From Ruminococcus sp. UBA3665 (lineage in GTDB: Bacteria; Bacillota; Clostridia; Oscillospirales; Ruminococcaceae), in the NCBI GenBank assembly GCA_002373165.1, contig DFJS01000101.1, positions 1-64,000 on the forward strand: 64,000 nt of DNA, written 5' to 3'. Shown in pieces: positions 43,975-52,376 of the stretch. The position numbers and the translations under genes are program-made. The number at the start of each line of letters is the position of its first letter. Within the stretch, counting starts at the first letter, position 1. The notes under the pieces are model-generated. The model saw only the letters and a program-made list of their open reading frames with translations, had not been told where the DNA came from and ran no database searches.

Positions 43975-43992
43975 ATTTTTTTCCCAAATTCC

Positions 43993-44021
43993 TTGACAAA
44001 CTCCTCTTTTTGTGGTATACT
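43993..44021 (+). promoter_or_regulatory. Promoter of the toxin-antitoxin pair
   Basis: TTGACA (43993-43998), 17 bases, TATACT (44016-44021), then GTGAGGTG before the ATG. Confidence 0.85.
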
Positions 44022-44044
44022 GAAAAAAAGTGAGGTGCATTGCT

Positions 44045-44320
44045 ATGACAAATGTAATGATTAGTGAAAACAGACAAATTACACTCCCGGAAACTGTCTG
44101 CCAAAGACTTGGTGTAACTGTCGGCGATACCGTCTCTTTTGTAGAAGAAAACGGAAAAATTATCCTTGTAAGCTCTATGATGACTGAATTGCATAAACTG
44201 CAAAATGCTTTCGAGGGCGAAGCCGAACGCTTAGGATTAAAAGATATGGACGATGTGGTTGCTATGATTAAAGATGTCAGAAAGGAAATCGCAGATGAAA
44301 AAACTCAGAATCATGCTTGA
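44045..44320 (+). CDS. AbrB/MazE-type antitoxin
   Basis: The 91-residue protein opens with a swapped-hairpin DNA-binding domain (VMISENRQITLPETVCQRLGV, then GDTVSFVEENGKIILV) and a helical tail that would wrap the toxin. The gene overlaps the PIN gene by 26 bases. It probably represses its own promoter. Confidence 0.87.
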   Translation: MTNVMISENRQITLPETVCQRLGVTVGDTVSFVEENGKIILVSSMMTELHKLQNAFEGEAERLGLKDMDDVVAMIKDVRKEIADEKTQNHA

Positions 44321-44705
44321 TACAAATATTCTGATTTCTGCTTCAGTATTCCGTTCTCATACTATGAATCAAATTATGACTTATGTGCACGATTGCCACA
44401 CGCTCGTCATCTCTTCTTATGTTATGGAAGAACTGTATGAGGTAATTAAAAGAAAATTTCCTGGAAAAATACAGAATGTTGAAGAATTTTTTTCCGGCAT
44501 CAGATATGAGTATGTTCATACTCCGCTGAATTTCGATAAAAAAGATTTGTATATCCGTGATGTCAAAGATTATCCCGTATTATATAGTGCCGTGACGGAA
44601 AATATTGACATCCTGATTACAGGTGATAAAGATTTTTCAGAGCTGGGAATGGAAAAGCCGGAAATTTTAACACCTGCTGAATTTATCAAAAAATATATGC
44701 AGTAA
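44295..44705 (+). CDS. PIN-domain toxin (VapC-like ribonuclease)
   Basis: The 136-residue protein starts at MKKLRIMLDTNILISASVF with the first metal-binding Asp. VMEELYEVI follows, then VKDYPVLYSAVTENIDILITGDKDF with the later acidic residues. It would cut RNA when free of the antitoxin. GAAAGGAAATC precedes the ATG. Its place next to the pilin switch could help keep the region, but this is a guess. Confidence 0.87.
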   Translation: MKKLRIMLDTNILISASVFRSHTMNQIMTYVHDCHTLVISSYVMEELYEVIKRKFPGKIQNVEEFFSGIRYEYVHTPLNFDKKDLYIRDVKDYPVLYSAVTENIDILITGDKDFSELGMEKPEILTPAEFIKKYMQ

Positions 44706-44710
44706 ATGTT

Positions 44711-44732
44711 CCCTCCCGGTTCTCCGGGAGGG
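44711..44732 (+). terminator. Terminator of the toxin-antitoxin pair
   Basis: CCCTCCCGG and CCGGGAGGG around TTCT, then GATTTTTTT; nearly the same hairpin as behind both pilins. Confidence 0.88.
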
Positions 44733-44739
44733 GATTTTT

Positions 44740-45762
44740 TTACATTTCTTTCATTTCTCCGATGGCCGTGCCGGATGCATACGCGTTCAGACTTTCATCC
44801 GCCGTGATTCCTGCCAGAAAGTTGTAGGAACCCTGACAGGCAATCATTGCCGCATTGTCTCCGCACAGCGACAGCGGCGGCATGTACAGCCGGTAACCAT
44901 GCGCCTGACACATCCTCTGCATCGATGCCCGAAGCCCCGAATTCGCCGAAACTCCCCCGGCCATAGCAATGGTCGTGTAACCCGTTTTCCGGGCGGCGAG
45001 TTCGGTTTTTTCCGTTAAAATTTCGGCAACGGTTCTCTGTAGACTTGCCGCCATCGAGGGCGCATCTATTGTTTCGCCTGTCTGTGCGGCATGGTGCACC
45101 ATGTTGATGACGGCCGTTTTCAATCCGGAAAAACTGCAATCCAGATCACTTCCGGCGACTCTTGGCCGGGGCAGCTGATATGTTCCGGCATCGCCGGTCT
45201 GGGCGGCCTTATCAATCTGCACGCCCCCCGGATACGGATAGCCCAGCACACGGGCGCATTTATCAAAGCATTCCCCGGCGGCATCATCGCGTGTCGTGCC
45301 GAGAATCCGGAATTTTGTATAATCCGTCACTTCCACAAGCATAGTATGACCTCCGCTGACAACCAGGCACAGATAAGGCGGCCGGAGTTCCGGGTGCACC
45401 AGATAATTGGCGGCGATATGCCCTGTGATATGATGCACGGGAATCAGAGGTTTTCCGGCGGCGAAGGCCATGCCTTTGGCGAAGTTCACACCTACCAGCA
45501 GTGCGCCGATCAGGCCGGGGGTATAAGTCACGGCGATGCCGTCCAGATCGTCCGCTGTGATATTGGCATCCGCAAGAGCCTTTTCTGTTACGGAAAGAAT
45601 ATTTTCGCAATGCCTTCTGGATGCGAGTTCCGGGACAACGCCGCCATATTTCTGATGTTCCATAGCCTGAGAGGCAATCACAGAAGATTTCAATTCTGTG
45701 CAGTCTTTCACGACACTTGCGGCAGTTTCGTCGCAGGAGCTTTCAATACCTAAAATCAACAT
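44740..45762 (-). CDS. tsaD: tRNA N6-adenosine threonylcarbamoyltransferase TsaD
   Basis: The 340-residue ASKHA-fold protein starts at MLILGIESSCDETAASVV. It has the metal His pair in PVHHITGHIAANYL, VSGGHTMLVEV and AMAGGVSANSGLR. It puts the threonylcarbamoyl group on A37 of ANN-reading tRNAs. The start lies 5 bases after the rimI stop; a GTG 9 bases earlier is possible. Confidence 0.97.
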   Translation of the reverse strand: MLILGIESSCDETAASVVKDCTELKSSVIASQAMEHQKYGGVVPELASRRHCENILSVTEKALADANITADDLDGIAVTYTPGLIGALLVGVNFAKGMAFAAGKPLIPVHHITGHIAANYLVHPELRPPYLCLVVSGGHTMLVEVTDYTKFRILGTTRDDAAGECFDKCARVLGYPYPGGVQIDKAAQTGDAGTYQLPRPRVAGSDLDCSFSGLKTAVINMVHHAAQTGETIDAPSMAASLQRTVAEILTEKTELAARKTGYTTIAMAGGVSANSGLRASMQRMCQAHGYRLYMPPLSLCGDNAAMIACQGSYNFLAGITADESLNAYASGTAIGEMKEM

Positions 45763-45767
45763 GAAAT

Positions 45768-46226
45768 TCACTCACTTTCGTTAAAATCCAATTTCATCAG
45801 AACTGCATTTTCATCAGGCTTCTGATAAAAATTTTTCCGTATGCCGATTTCTTCAAACCCGTGCGTCTGATAAAATTTTCTTGCCGGGAGATTAGATTCC
45901 CGCACTTCCAGAAAAACGGAAGCATCTGCATTCACCCAGTTCAAAAAATGATTAATCAGACAAGATGCAATTTTCTGCCGGCGGTAATCGGGGTGCACGG
46001 CGAGGCTTGTCAGGTCGGCAGAATCCAGAACACAGGAACCTGTCAGAAAGCCGAGCAGTCTGTCATGTTCCACAGCGGCAAGGACGATGCCGTTTGGTTT
46101 TGCTGTTTCAGAGCAGAAGCTCTGAAAGCTCCAGGCTTCTGACGGCAGGCAGAGACCGGAAAGCACAGCACAGGCATTCAGCAGAGCATAATCTGTTTCC
46201 TGCAAAGTTTTAATTTTTAGCATCAT
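45768..46226 (-). CDS. rimI: RimI-like N-acetyltransferase (GNAT)
   Basis: The 152-residue GNAT protein has LTSLAVHPDYRRQKIASCL (acetyl-CoA loop) and FLEVRESNLPARKFYQTHGF. RimI acetylates the S18 N-terminus and often lies with tsaD. It starts inside the end of polA (17 bases overlap) after GGGAG. The substrate is inferred from the neighbourhood. Confidence 0.9.
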   Translation of the reverse strand: MMLKIKTLQETDYALLNACAVLSGLCLPSEAWSFQSFCSETAKPNGIVLAAVEHDRLLGFLTGSCVLDSADLTSLAVHPDYRRQKIASCLINHFLNWVNADASVFLEVRESNLPARKFYQTHGFEEIGIRKNFYQKPDENAVLMKLDFNESE

Positions 46227-48765
46227 ACCAAGTTTCTCCCTGACTGACATCGGCAATCAGCGGCACGGAGAGCTGTGCAACATGAATCATTTCTTCATGC
46301 AGAATCCGGGAAGCCTGTTCGGCATCTGCAAGAGGGACTTCGACAATCAGCTCGTCATGCACCTGCAACAACAATTTTGCCGATGGCACTTCCTGTTCCA
46401 GCCTGTCATGCACGCGGATCATAGCGAGTTTAATAATATCCGCAGCAGTACCCTGGACGGGCGTATTCATCGCGATGCGTTTTCCGGATGCCTGAATCTG
46501 TTTATTTTTGGACTGCAATTCCGGGACATATCTTCTGCGGTGATACATCGTGCAGACATAGCCGGAATTTTTTGCATCTTCCACAATTTTTTCCAGAAAG
46601 CCGGAAACATTCGGGAACGAACCCAGATATTCATTGATATAATTCTGTGCTTCGTGCTTTGTGACATGAATATCTTTCGAGAGCGAAAACGCGCCCATAC
46701 CGTACAGAATGCCGAAATTAATTGCTTTGGAAGCACTGCGCATTTCCGGCGTGACTTCTGTTTCCGGAATATTCATAATTTTAGCGGCAGTTGCAGTATG
46801 AATATCCGCGCCGGATTTAAATGCCTCCTGCATGGCCTTATCATCGCTGAGATGTGCCATCAAGCGCAGTTCAATCTGACTGTAATCGGCATCGAGCAGG
46901 ATACAGCCGTCTTCCGCTCTGAAAAATTTCCGCATCTGGCGGCCTAATTCTGTCCGGACAGGAATATTCTGAAGATTTGGTTCTGTAGAAGAAATTCTTC
47001 CTGTACGTGTTTCTGTCTGTTTATAATTTGTATGAATTCTGCCGTCATCGCTGATTGTTTTCAGCAGGCCGTCCACATAAGTGGACTGCAATTTTGTATA
47101 CTGCCGATATTCCAGAATCAGATCAATAATTTGGTGCTTGTCTCTGAGTTCTTCAAGAACTTCGGCATTTGTGGAATAGCCGGTTTTTGTTTTTTTCCTG
47201 ACAGGCAGATTTAATTTTTCAAACAGAATGACACCCAGCTGTTTAGGCGAGGCAATATTGAATGTTTCTCCGGCAAGTTCATAAATCTGCTTTTGAATTT
47301 CGGCAATTTTTTTTGTCAGATTTCTGCCGAATTCCTGAATTCCCTGTCTGTCCACCAGAATGCCGGCATATTCCATCGAAGCAAGTACTCTTGTCAGGGG
47401 CAGTTCGATTTCGCGGAACAATGCAAGCATATTATCTTTTTCAAGCTGCTGGATGCCTTTTTCGGCGAGTTTCGGCAGAGCCTGCAAATCGGCATAATTC
47501 TGCAATTCTTCATGATAATGCGGCACATGCAGCTGTGCACAGAGTGCCGGAACGCTGTAGTCCGAAGCCGAAGGATTCAGCAGATAGCCTGCCACTGCGG
47601 CATCAAATATTACATGATGCAGTTTTCTGCCATGACGGAACGCATAATGATAATGATTTTTTGCATCGTCCGTTATTTTTTCAAGATCTGATTCCAGAAA
47701 ATCAAGAATCAGGTCTTCCTCTTCTGTAGTGAACAGCTGATTTCCGGTACAGATACTGAGTTTTTTTTCTGTGCCGAACGATTCGCCCTCTGTCAGCTGA
47801 TATGCTACAGGCATTTCTGACTGCTGAATGACAGCATATTCCACAGTCTGCAAAACCGGAGCTGTTCCGGCAGATTCCTGTGTTTCTCCGGCATCAACAG
47901 AGGCCAGCGGCTCCAGATGCAGCCGTTCAAGAAGCTTATACATTTCCAGTTCTGTCAGCAGTCTTCTCAGATTTTCAGAATCCTGTTTTTTCGGGATATA
48001 GTCATCCAGATTCAGCGAGACAGGGGCATTCCGGACAATTGTTGCAAGAAATCTGCTGTTTTCGGCAGCGGCTTTGCCTTCCAGGAGCAGTTTTTTGACA
48101 CGGGGCGTTGCCTGAACTGTCTCCAGATTAGCATATAAATTTTCAATGCTGTGCCAGTTCTGAATCAATGTTTCTGCTGTTTTTTTGCCGATGCCTTTCA
48201 CGCCCGAAATATGATCGGAAGTATCCCCCATCAGGGCTTTCAGGTCAATCATAGAAATCGGATCAAAACCGTATTCTGTCCGGAATACTTCCGGCGTATA
48301 GAGGATTGTTTCTTTATTTGTCACAAGATGAACTGTCACATGGTCTGTAATCAGCTGAAGACTGTCTCTGTCGCCCGTGAGGATAGAACAGTCTTCGCCG
48401 GAACTGTCGCAGACAGCGGCAAGTGTACCCAGAATATCGTCAGCTTCAAAGCCTTCGGCGGTCACGCAGGAAATGCCCATATATTGCAGAATCTGTTTCA
48501 GATAGGGCATCTGCATGGCGAGTTCGTCGGGCATTCCCTTTCTGTTGGATTTATATTCTGCATCGGCCTTATGCCGGAATGTGGGGGCTTCCAGGTCGAA
48601 AGCAACGGCGACTCTGCCGGGCTTGATTTCTCCTGTCACTTTCAGATAGATATTCATAAAGCCAAACAGCGCGTTGGTAAATACGCCCTTATGATTGGAA
48701 AGCGGCCGGATGCCGTAATATGCCCTGTTGATGATGCTGTTTCCGTCAATCACCAATAATCTCAT
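46210..48765 (-). CDS. polA: DNA polymerase I
   Basis: The 851-residue protein starts at MRLLVIDGNSIINRAYY after AGGAGGG. It has a 5'-nuclease domain (1 to about 290, GDRDSLQL, GVKGIGKKTA), a shortened exonuclease-like domain without clear DEDD residues, and an A-family polymerase (DADYSQIELRLMAH, SKAINFGILYGMGAF, LLQVHDELIVE). It fills gaps and removes primers. Proofreading is probably lost, as in many Firmicutes. Confidence 0.97.
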   Translation of the reverse strand: MRLLVIDGNSIINRAYYGIRPLSNHKGVFTNALFGFMNIYLKVTGEIKPGRVAVAFDLEAPTFRHKADAEYKSNRKGMPDELAMQMPYLKQILQYMGISCVTAEGFEADDILGTLAAVCDSSGEDCSILTGDRDSLQLITDHVTVHLVTNKETILYTPEVFRTEYGFDPISMIDLKALMGDTSDHISGVKGIGKKTAETLIQNWHSIENLYANLETVQATPRVKKLLLEGKAAAENSRFLATIVRNAPVSLNLDDYIPKKQDSENLRRLLTELEMYKLLERLHLEPLASVDAGETQESAGTAPVLQTVEYAVIQQSEMPVAYQLTEGESFGTEKKLSICTGNQLFTTEEEDLILDFLESDLEKITDDAKNHYHYAFRHGRKLHHVIFDAAVAGYLLNPSASDYSVPALCAQLHVPHYHEELQNYADLQALPKLAEKGIQQLEKDNMLALFREIELPLTRVLASMEYAGILVDRQGIQEFGRNLTKKIAEIQKQIYELAGETFNIASPKQLGVILFEKLNLPVRKKTKTGYSTNAEVLEELRDKHQIIDLILEYRQYTKLQSTYVDGLLKTISDDGRIHTNYKQTETRTGRISSTEPNLQNIPVRTELGRQMRKFFRAEDGCILLDADYSQIELRLMAHLSDDKAMQEAFKSGADIHTATAAKIMNIPETEVTPEMRSASKAINFGILYGMGAFSLSKDIHVTKHEAQNYINEYLGSFPNVSGFLEKIVEDAKNSGYVCTMYHRRRYVPELQSKNKQIQASGKRIAMNTPVQGTAADIIKLAMIRVHDRLEQEVPSAKLLLQVHDELIVEVPLADAEQASRILHEEMIHVAQLSVPLIADVSQGETWYDAKN

Positions 48766-48796
48766 AAAAAAATCCCTCCTGTGGAATAGCAAGAAA

Positions 48797-48824
48797 CAAA
48801 GTCCTCCCCGCTGGGAGGACTTTG
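48797..48824 (-). terminator. Terminator of pilT
   Basis: CAAAGTCCTCCC (48797-48808) and GGGAGGACTTTG (48813-48824) form a perfect 12-bp stem, followed on the minus strand by TTTCTTG. Confidence 0.8.
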
Positions 48825-48837
48825 CATACAGTGTTTT

Positions 48838-49908
48838 TTAGTTTGTACCGTTCAGGAATCTGTAGAATTCAGCTTTGCTCTGGCATTTTTCAAGAGCCGC
48901 ACTTTCTGCGACAATGCCTCTCTTGACAAAGCGTGCAAGTTCCTGGTCAAGGCACATCATGCCGTGCTGTTTACCGGACTGGATTGCCGAAAGCAGAAGA
49001 TGTACTTTATCGTCACGAATCATAGCGGCACAGGCATCGGTCACGTTCAGAATTTCCATGCAGGCAACACGGCCTTTGCCGTCGAGTGTCGGCAGAAGAG
49101 TCTGCGAAATAACGCCGACTGTGTTACCGGCAAGCTGTGTACGGATCTGATTCTGCTGATGTGCCGGATAAGTATCGATAATACGGTTAATCGTATCGGC
49201 TGCGGAAGTGGTATGCAGGGTAGAAAGCACAAGATGTCCTGTTTCAGCGGCAGTAATTGCGGCACTGATTGTTTCAAAGTCACGCATCTCACCTACGAGG
49301 ATTACGTCCGGGTCTTCACGAAGAGCCGCACGGAGTGCCATAGCAAAGTCCGGCACATCGTCGCCGACTTCTCTCTGATTGATCATGCAGAGTTTGTTCG
49401 AGTGCACATATTCAATCGGGTCTTCTACTGTGATAACATGGGCACTTCTGTGAACGTTGATATAGTCGATAATGCCGGCCAGTGTGGTGGACTTACCGGA
49501 ACCGGTAGGGCCTGTTACCAGAATCAGGCCGCGGGGACGCATTGCAAAATCGGCCAGAACAGGCGGCAGATCAAGATCATCCAGTGTCGGGATATCATTT
49601 CTCAGAAGACGGATTGCAATAGCTGTATGACCTCTCTGGAAATAGACATTGACACGGTGACGATAGCCGGAAGTTGTCTGGAATGAAAAGTCAGTATCTT
49701 CGTGTCTGCGGATTTTTGCCATCTGGGCATCATTTGTCATCTGGTTAACGATAGACATTGTTTCTTCGTCATCCAGTTCCGGGTACTTGGAAATTCTTCT
49801 CAGTGCGCCGTGCAGACGGACTACCGGGGGCATTCCGTAGGTAAAATGCAGGTCGGAACAGCCGATGGCACGGACTTCGTTCAGAATTCTGTTAATTTCA
49901 ATTGACAT
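48838..49908 (-). CDS. pilT: Type IV pilus retraction ATPase PilT
   Basis: The 356-residue protein has an N-terminal PAS-like part (CSDLHFTYGMPPVVRLHG), Walker A VTGPTGSGKSTTLAG, the Asp box ITVEDPIEY, Walker B LREDPDVILVGEMRD and the His box GHLVLSTLHTTSA. It depolymerises pili for twitching. GGAGGA precedes the ATG. It follows pilB by 45 bases. Confidence 0.96.
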   Translation of the reverse strand: MSIEINRILNEVRAIGCSDLHFTYGMPPVVRLHGALRRISKYPELDDEETMSIVNQMTNDAQMAKIRRHEDTDFSFQTTSGYRHRVNVYFQRGHTAIAIRLLRNDIPTLDDLDLPPVLADFAMRPRGLILVTGPTGSGKSTTLAGIIDYINVHRSAHVITVEDPIEYVHSNKLCMINQREVGDDVPDFAMALRAALREDPDVILVGEMRDFETISAAITAAETGHLVLSTLHTTSAADTINRIIDTYPAHQQNQIRTQLAGNTVGVISQTLLPTLDGKGRVACMEILNVTDACAAMIRDDKVHLLLSAIQSGKQHGMMCLDQELARFVKRGIVAESAALEKCQSKAEFYRFLNGTN

Positions 49909-49953
49909 GCTTCAGATTCCTCCAAACTTAAATAAATTTTTATGATATAAATA

Positions 49954-51633
49954 TTATACAGCATAAGTAACACGAACCAGCTCGTCCATAGAGGTAACAC
50001 CTCTCTGCACCAGTTCCGAAACGTTGTCACGCAGCAGTTTTGTACCATTTTCTTTTGCTTTTTCTTCGATTTCTTCCTTGCTGCCGTTTCTTGCAATAAT
50101 AGTGGAAATACCGGCTGTGCAGTGGATAATCTCATGAATAGCAGTACGGCCTCTGTAGCCTGTGTTATTGCATTCCGGGCAGCCTACTGCTTCAAATACA
50201 GGAATAGGCGTGTATACATCATCCAGCTTCATCAGCTTGTTTTCGTCCTCGTCGGAGAAACGCTGTGTCTTGCACTTCGGGCAGAGCACTTTAACAAGTC
50301 GCTGGGCGATAACGCCGATCAGGGAAGTCGCAACCATGTAGGAAGCTACGCCCATATCGATCAAACGGACAATAGTAGAAGCTGCATCGTTGGTATGCAG
50401 GGTAGAAAGCACCAGGTGTCCTGTGATAGCGGCACGGATGCCGATATCGGCAGTTTCCGAGTCACGCATCTCACCAATCATAACAATATCAGGGTCCTGA
50501 CGAAGGATAGAACGCAGGGCAGCCGCAAAGGTCATGCCTGTTTTTGCATTTACCTGAACCTGATTGATGCCGTCGATGGCTTTTTCTACCGGGTCTTCTA
50601 CTGTGATTACGTTAACATTCGGCTTTGCCAGTTCGCCGAGTGCCGCATAAAGAGTAGTTGTTTTACCGGAACCGGTAGGGCCTGTTACCAGAATAACTCC
50701 GTGAGGGCACTTGATCATAGATTCAAACAGCTGATAGTTATAGTCTGACATACCAAGGTCTGTAATCTTTCTCAGGGCGATATTACCTGTAGAAAGAATA
50801 CGGATAACGATCTTTTCGCCGTGTACCATCGGGAGCGAAGACACACGCACGTCGAGGGTCGTGCCGTCAACTACCTGTGTGAAACGGCCGTCCTGCGGCA
50901 CACGCTTTTCGGCGATGTTCATGCCGGAAATCAGTTTCAGACGGGTTGTCAGCGCATTATGCACCACGTTGGAGACGTTCATCAGTTCTACCAGGTCGCC
51001 GTTAACACGGATTCTGATTCTGGTATAAGTCTTGAACGGTTCGATATGAATATCTGTTGCATCGGCACGGTAGGAGTTTTCTACAATCGTAGTTGCCAGT
51101 TTTACGATAGGTGCGCTTTCGATTCTGTCCTTAGAATCATCTTCTTCCTCATCATCACGGAACTGGTTTACGCTTGCGAGTACGTCGTCCACGTTCTCCA
51201 TAGAGTACATATTGCCGATTGCCTTGTTGATTGCAGATTTAGTTGCCAGGACAGGAATTGTATCCATACCTGTCTGCATTTTGATATCTTCCAGAATATT
51301 GAAGTTAATCGGGTCGTCAGTTGCAACCGTCAGTCTGCGTCCCTGAATGCTGATAGCAATAACAGTATATTTTCTTGCCAGAGATTCCGGAATGCGGCGC
51401 ACAGCATCTTCATCAATATCGATGTTGCCCAGGTCCACATACGGCACGCGCAGTTTTGCGGCCAGAGCCTTGGACAGGCTGATTTCTGATATAAAGCCCA
51501 GTTCGACCACCATTTCGCCGAAACGCTTGCCGGTATTTTCCGGTTCTTTCTGTTTGGCGAGGACTTCCATCAATTGTTCCTGTGTGATTAGCTTTTGTTC
51601 AACAAGATAATCACCAATACGAATGTTTCTCAT
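49954..51633 (-). CDS. pilB: Type IV pilus assembly ATPase PilB
   Basis: The 559-residue protein has an N-terminal MshEN-like domain (about 1-150, RIGDYLVEQKLITQEQL and GFISEISLSKALAAKL), then the GspE ATPase (about 165-559). The ATPase shows Walker A TGPTGSGKTTTLYA, VEDPVEKA, LRQDPDIVMIGEMRD and the zinc-binding CPKCK...CPECNNTG. It powers pilin extension. MshEN domains bind c-di-GMP in several homologues, so control by the second messenger is possible. GGAGGT precedes the ATG. Confidence 0.96.
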   Translation of the reverse strand: MRNIRIGDYLVEQKLITQEQLMEVLAKQKEPENTGKRFGEMVVELGFISEISLSKALAAKLRVPYVDLGNIDIDEDAVRRIPESLARKYTVIAISIQGRRLTVATDDPINFNILEDIKMQTGMDTIPVLATKSAINKAIGNMYSMENVDDVLASVNQFRDDEEEDDSKDRIESAPIVKLATTIVENSYRADATDIHIEPFKTYTRIRIRVNGDLVELMNVSNVVHNALTTRLKLISGMNIAEKRVPQDGRFTQVVDGTTLDVRVSSLPMVHGEKIVIRILSTGNIALRKITDLGMSDYNYQLFESMIKCPHGVILVTGPTGSGKTTTLYAALGELAKPNVNVITVEDPVEKAIDGINQVQVNAKTGMTFAAALRSILRQDPDIVMIGEMRDSETADIGIRAAITGHLVLSTLHTNDAASTIVRLIDMGVASYMVATSLIGVIAQRLVKVLCPKCKTQRFSDEDENKLMKLDDVYTPIPVFEAVGCPECNNTGYRGRTAIHEIIHCTAGISTIIARNGSKEEIEEKAKENGTKLLRDNVSELVQRGVTSMDELVRVTYAV

Positions 51634-51666
51634 GAAAAATTACCTCCATCAAATTTATTTTATGCT

Positions 51667-51715
51667 ATTTCAATCCACGCTACGGCGATGTTTTGTCTTC
51701 CACGAGCCACAGCGA
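51667..51715 (-). repeat. Possible relic resembling CRISPR repeats, upstream of pilB
   Basis: On the minus strand 51689-51667 reads ATCGCCGTAGCGTGGATTG then AAAT, which looks like the 3' half of a type I-C repeat (GTGGATTGAAAT end). A diverged partner (GTCGCTGTGGCTCGTGGAAG) stands about 25 bases before it. Only these two are seen, so it may be chance. Confidence 0.25.
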
Positions 51716-51802
51716 CTTATGTCGATATTCGCATTTCTGACGAAACACTTGAAACTTTTGATTTAAAAATATGTCATTTTATATCTGAATTTTTATGCCG
51801 GA

Positions 51803-52279
51803 CTAATCGCTGAATATTTCGGGAAAATGTTTATTGTCATAGTCTTTGTCATACATTTCATCAATTGTCCTTTGTATTGCAGAACTCTCTGTCAGCACAG
51901 GCATAATGTCAAATCCGGTTTCCATCCCGATAGTATCAAGAATTGGAAAACTTTCCGGGTCACAGATTGCTGTTATCAGGCGGCGGCCTGATATGCCAAT
52001 CGCAATCAAATGATATTGTCTTGCAGTTTTTTCCGGAATCAGGAATACAGCATCCCTGTCAATCGGAATATTCTCTAACGGCATATAAGGAATACGCAGT
52101 TCTGCGGCGATTTTTCTAATCGTTTTGACTTCCGGAACAAACCCCAAAGTGACAGCCGTTTCAAGAAAAGATTTTCCGGCATGTTCTGGTTTTTCCTGTT
52201 CGGAAAGTATCTGCGCATATTGTTCCAGTGTGATAAGTTTTTGCTGTGTAAGATAATCTCCGACCCGAAAACTTCTCAT
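51803..52279 (-). CDS. Stand-alone MshEN-like domain, PilB N-terminal paralogue
   Basis: The 158-residue protein aligns throughout with the first 150 residues of PilB (RVGDYLTQQKLITLEQY, GFVPEVKTIRKIAAELRIPY, RDAVFLIPEKTARQYHLIAI), but stops before any ATPase domain. Its ribosome region (AGGGGTAATTTTTT) also resembles that of pilB, so it looks like a partial tandem duplication that kept its frame. It could bind c-di-GMP or compete with PilB for PilM. It is 169 bases before pilB on the same strand. Confidence 0.82.
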   Translation of the reverse strand: MRSFRVGDYLTQQKLITLEQYAQILSEQEKPEHAGKSFLETAVTLGFVPEVKTIRKIAAELRIPYMPLENIPIDRDAVFLIPEKTARQYHLIAIGISGRRLITAICDPESFPILDTIGMETGFDIMPVLTESSAIQRTIDEMYDKDYDNKHFPEIFSD

Positions 52280-52311
52280 AAAAAATTACCCCTGCAATTT
52301 TCATTTTGTGC

Positions 52312-52340
52312 TTGTCAAACCTGTCGTTTTATGTTATAAT
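52312..52340 (+). promoter_or_regulatory. Promoter of the prepilin peptidase gene
   Basis: TTGTCA (52312-52317), 17 bases, TATAAT (52335-52340), then AAGGAGGG. Confidence 0.75.
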
Positions 52341-52376
52341 ATATATATTATCGATTTTTCAAGGAGGGCATACACA

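Larger units (their letters stand above)
43335..43978 (+). repeat. Right arm of pilin inverted repeat
   Basis: This arm holds pilin B with its ribosome site and terminator. Identity with the left arm runs without a mismatch over 43335-43538. It is broken by a silent change at 43539, resumes to about 43576, then becomes patchy. Confidence 0.93.
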
